From Acanthochromis polyacanthus (Eukaryota > Chordata > Actinopteri > Pomacentridae), in assembly GCF_021347895.1 (NCBI RefSeq), contig NC_067119.1, positions 6,150,534 to 6,214,533 on the forward strand: DNA of 64,000 nucleotides, given 5' to 3'. The notes below the pieces were generated by a model. It saw only the letters and a program-made list of their open reading frames with translations. It did no database searches and was not told where the DNA came from. Every line of letters starts with the position of its first letter. The stretch's first letter is position 1. The position numbers and the translations under genes were made by a program. Positions 60,571-64,000 of this stretch are shown here, piece after piece.

Positions 60571-61989
60571 ACCCTACTGTATAATAAATTGCATGATTAA
60601 ACCTAACTAATACAAACATTACGGTTGAGAACCTACAAAACTATCAGCTGTGCTGCTAAACGTTTTGGATTTTGGATGAAACGTAAAGCATATTTTTGTG
60701 TATTTTTTGACAGTTTATGCACAAAACGAAGCAACAAAGTAGCAGCAAAGTAGGCGACTCTGTCCCATATTTGGTTTGCTGGTTGAGGGTGAGGAAAGGG
60801 TGAGGCAGGGGGAGGGAGACCATGCCTGCCATACTTCCTTCTGGCCCGCGTCTCAGGTTAATCCTCTCTTTCGGCTGCTCCATCTGCAGCTCCGGCGGCC
60901 AGGTGGCATCGCCTCCAAGACTCGGCGATAAGCTCGGCGAGGGGAAACTGTTTTTTTTTTTTTTTAACTTCGAGCTGCAACTGTGTTGAATAAAAGCTGC
61001 CAGAACAACTCTGTTAACACGACTCACTAACTAGCTTTTTTTTTCCCCCTCAGTGAAGAAACTTAATAAGGAACGTGGCGCTGGAGGAACGGCACCTTCG
61101 CATGGGATGGAAGTCAAACGGGCCTTTGGCAGCCTGTAGTGGAAAACACCAGACTACGGTGTCATCTTCTCCTAAGTAACATAATCGGCTTAGAAGGGTT
61201 GATGCTGAGGACTGGTGATGCTGAACACACACACACATGGCAGCGAGGTGTGGCAGAGAAGGCAGAGTTTATTATTAGATCTGTGAGTGGAGCGGTCAAA
61301 ATCAATATCAGCATATTAATAAGGACACTGTTCAGCTCAGTCTTATGCAAAATCAGATATTAAAATGCAGGAACAAATGGAAAATGCATAAAAAATTCAG
61401 TGATTTCTTTTCTATTGCAGCTTCTTAAATTGCACTTTTACACATTAAGTCGTAATATTTTAAGCTATGTTGAGAAAGTCTTTTTGCTTTGTGCTCGTTT
61501 CAGTTAGGGAGTGCCTGAGGTGCTATTAATCTAATCTTAAAATGCTTAGACTTTCCAGAACTGGAAAGATGAGAAATATTTCAAGGAGTTTAGCGCTCTA
61601 ATGAAGCTAAAAACATTCAAATGCCCAACTTAACATTACATCAAATGGAAAATGTGTAAAATCAGATGTTGAAATGCTGAAATAAATGGACAATTTAAAA
61701 AAGGAGAAACTAATTTGAGCATTTAACTTATATATTCTCAGTTCCAGGTTCTTCTTACATCTTTATTAAGTTTTAGAATGTCCTAATGTTTACGTCTATA
61801 TTGAAAATGTATTTTTGGTTTGTAGTTGTCTTACTCAGGAAGTGCCTTTGCAGCCTCTAATCAACATCCTTCCTCAATTAATCAATTATTTGATTAATTC
61901 AGGCAAAAGGATTTTTTTCCTTCTCAATCTAATGGAAACCACTAGTTGTTCATTTTTAACATTCACAAAATGATTACTTAAGAGTCAAC

Positions 61990-62250
61990 TCCAAACTAAC
62001 CAAAAAGTCGAGTGTAAACTTTATGAGAGTGTAGCGAGCAAAGAAGCACGACGACAGAGACTACTAGACCTAACGAGGACTGCTACTTGTATTTAACGAT
62101 TACTCTGAGTCAAAACTAACTGATACCATGTCAAAGATGTTTTTGATGTTTCTGCATTTTGTTCAAGCTGATGTCCAAAAAGCTGAGTGCACACTTTATG
62201 AGAGGACATAATGAAGACTGCCATGTTGAACTTATTTAACATTTATTGAA
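61990..62250. repeat. Dispersed repeat related to 45930-46150
   Basis: gcacgacgacagagactact, agacctaacgaggactgcta and ataccatgtcaaagatg parallel gcaccatgatagagactgcc, agacctaatgtgaactagta and caccatgtcaaaaagg at the other locus. Class unknown. Confidence 0.5.
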
Positions 62251-62299
62251 CATTTGCTCAAGAAATCAAAAAGTTGAGTGTCCACATTATCGGAGTTTA

Positions 62300-64000
62300 G
62301 CCGTAAAAAGGCTTACAGAGCAGATGTAGTGATAGCTGCAGCTCGAAAATGTATTTTAGAGCTTTAACTGCTGTTTTTTCTTCTAATTTTACTAGGAAAA
62401 CTAATTTTTATACTGTTTTGGTTTCGTTTTCTTATCTTTCAGTCATTCTTTGACTTTTCGGTGAGGTTCACACGTCTCCATCTCGCTCTGTTTGCATTCT
62501 TTCCGTATGAGCTGAGTCACATTATCAATGAGGTTTCATTGTTAGGTTAGCGGTGTTTTCTTCTTCCATGTTGCAGGAGGAACCTCAACCCGGTGAACTC
62601 CCAGTTTTGCAAACAGGAGGATGTGAATCAGACAAAGGGAAGAGAATAATTACCCCTCCGACTGTATGACGTGGTTGTTTTTCACCCTTATTGTATATAT
62701 TTAATCACGGATATTTACATGAGCTGGTTGTGGTGAACTCTTCCATTTTACTCGTCTGGATTTGGTTAAAATCTGCCGCGGCAACAATAAAACTTCCCCG
62801 CATTAAACAGCCTCCTGTTCGGCGGCAGTAAATCCAGATATCTGACACTGTGTCTGCTCAGGGCATGCGAGGTGCAGATAAATGAGGACAGTCTTCCTCT
62901 TTGGTCGAATGAGCTTCGAATTCAGGATTTACGGCGGTTGTTTAAAAATTAAATCCCTGTTGTGCAGATTTTCACAACTTGTACTATCTTGAAGCCTCAG
63001 ATCATGCAAAAAGGAACAACACAGTCTGCTGCCGAAGCTGTTTACCGAGCTCCACTCTTCGCCTGCGCTGACAAACCGAGATGTTTCCAAGTCTCCGAGC
63101 TGCAGGAGGCAAATGGATTTTGACACGGAGACGGCGAGTGCACAGATTGATCATCTTTGCCATGTGAATAATCAGCTTAGCGCCGCGGTGAGAGTGCGAC
63201 GCACGGCGAGCACGCTGTCACTCTCCTGTGAGAACACACAAAGGTCACCGCTTCATCTCATAGTTTATAAACTTTACTCACTCTTCGCTCACCAGCCGTC
63301 GATTTTACGATTGGAGTTACGGCGGCAGTTTGGCAGCTTCGCGTGTTTGTGACTCCAAATGTCAGAGAGTGCTAATTGTTGAGACTTCAATACCCAGAAA
63401 TCCTGTGATAAACTGTGTCGTTTTGCAGCAAAAGTTAGTATTTCACTCAGGTTCAGATTTCTCCACGGGCTGATGAATGACCAGAGCAGGCTGGGCGATT
63501 TTATTTTGGGCTGACTCTTCCACGTCCTGCTGTGTGATCTGACTGTAAAATGAGTTTTTTTTTTTGCATGTTTGTTTTTCTCCCTGCCAGAACTGATCAT
63601 TAGCGAAGACAAGATACGAGTGGATTTATGGGCAGGCGGCCACAAGCCCATCAATGATCACTTATGGTGCCTAGAAGTTAAAAATGAGGGCTTTTCTTTC
63701 AGGATCGTATCTTCGTCTGATAAAGACTCCAAAGCAGCTTCATAGTGAAGGTTACAGAAATGCAAAGAATAAAAGAAGAGATAAAAATCTGATGTTCTGC
63801 TGGTAATTAACTGATATATAGGGGGAAAAAACACTCAAACTGGTGGAAAAACAACAAGAAATTCAGTGACTACATGCCCATAGATAAATATCAGCTCCTC
63901 TAAGTAAACACAAAGATGAACACACAATAACAGCTTCTATACAATGAAGGATTACAAATGAGCACAAACCAAACCACAGCTCTTCAGCCACAGAATGTGA
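62300..64000. other. YPEL1 5' intron to window end, nothing recognised
   Basis: Unique-looking, no exon matching the first coding exon of YPEL1 (expected to end in HDELISK). Open frames have no family motif. Confidence 0.45.

Larger units (their letters stand above)
58935..61900. repeat. Diverged ~0.4-kb repeat domain
   Basis: The phrases cttcccagaaccagaaagat, aaagttgaaccttaaaatta, cataatacagaaaatgtgtc, tgcacttttacacatttatt and taatctaatcttaaaatg recur in the same order near 58950, 59225, 59400, 61430, 61540 and 61770. Units are old and uneven. The domain is split by the MITE at 59730-60090. A GC-rich patch lies at 60830-60945 inside it. Confidence 0.65.

Noticed and set aside
52000..64000. 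Missing first coding exon of YPEL1
   Set aside because: Looked on the - strand for coding of HCRAHLANHDELISK and a following donor; nothing matched, so the exon is probably beyond the window.

Overview
This is eukaryotic nuclear DNA, most likely from a ray-finned (percomorph-type) fish. The evidence is short exons with GT..AG introns, AT-rich low-complexity introns, Tc1/mariner, hAT and piggyBac miniature elements typical of teleosts, LINE tails with ATTCT or ATGG microsatellites, and two recognisable vertebrate genes. No bacterial-style operons, rRNA genes or CRISPR arrays are present. Most open frames in the window are chance frames in repeats or introns.

Layout. (1) 1-6.4 kb: the 3' end of PPIL2 on the + strand (four coding exons, stop at 6160-6162, short 3' UTR), with transposon fragments and a degenerate minisatellite in its introns. 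(2) 6.4-22.6 kb: intergenic DNA with a hAT transposase remnant, Tc1/mariner and piggyBac-type MITEs, a 192-bp tandem repeat, a diverged triplicated block, LINE tails, a (TG)n tract and a GC-rich island at 16.05-16.33 kb carrying CCAAT boxes and an RFX-like X-box. (3) 22.6-35.0 kb: a ~12.4-kb satellite array of ~152-bp monomers. Eighteen copies of a tRNA-derived SINE head, all in the same orientation, are embedded in it and amplified with it as higher-order repeats. It abuts a truncated hAT end on the left and a ~39-bp repeat array on the right. (4) 35.5-39.9 kb: a graveyard of mariner, Tc1 and LINE fragments. (5) 40.0-52.0 kb: YPEL1 on the - strand (three coding exons, an inferred ~5.5-kb 3' UTR). 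(6) 52-64 kb: the 5' intron of YPEL1, with three blocks of an ATGCAAAATCACC-type minisatellite and a diverged ~0.4-kb repeat domain. The first coding exon of YPEL1 must lie beyond position 64000.

PPIL2 and YPEL1 are convergent neighbours here, as they are in human 22q11, so this is a conserved gene pair whose intergenic space has filled with repeats. PPIL2 is a nuclear U-box/cyclophilin protein and YPEL1 a small zinc-binding Yippee protein. Nothing in the sequence shows a functional link beyond their adjacency.

The most unusual content is the SINE-containing satellite. It holds 18 pol III A/B-box cassettes on one strand, only two of which keep the B-box CpG; the other 16 have it changed to TG or CA. 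All statements come from reading the sequence; no alignment or database search was run.
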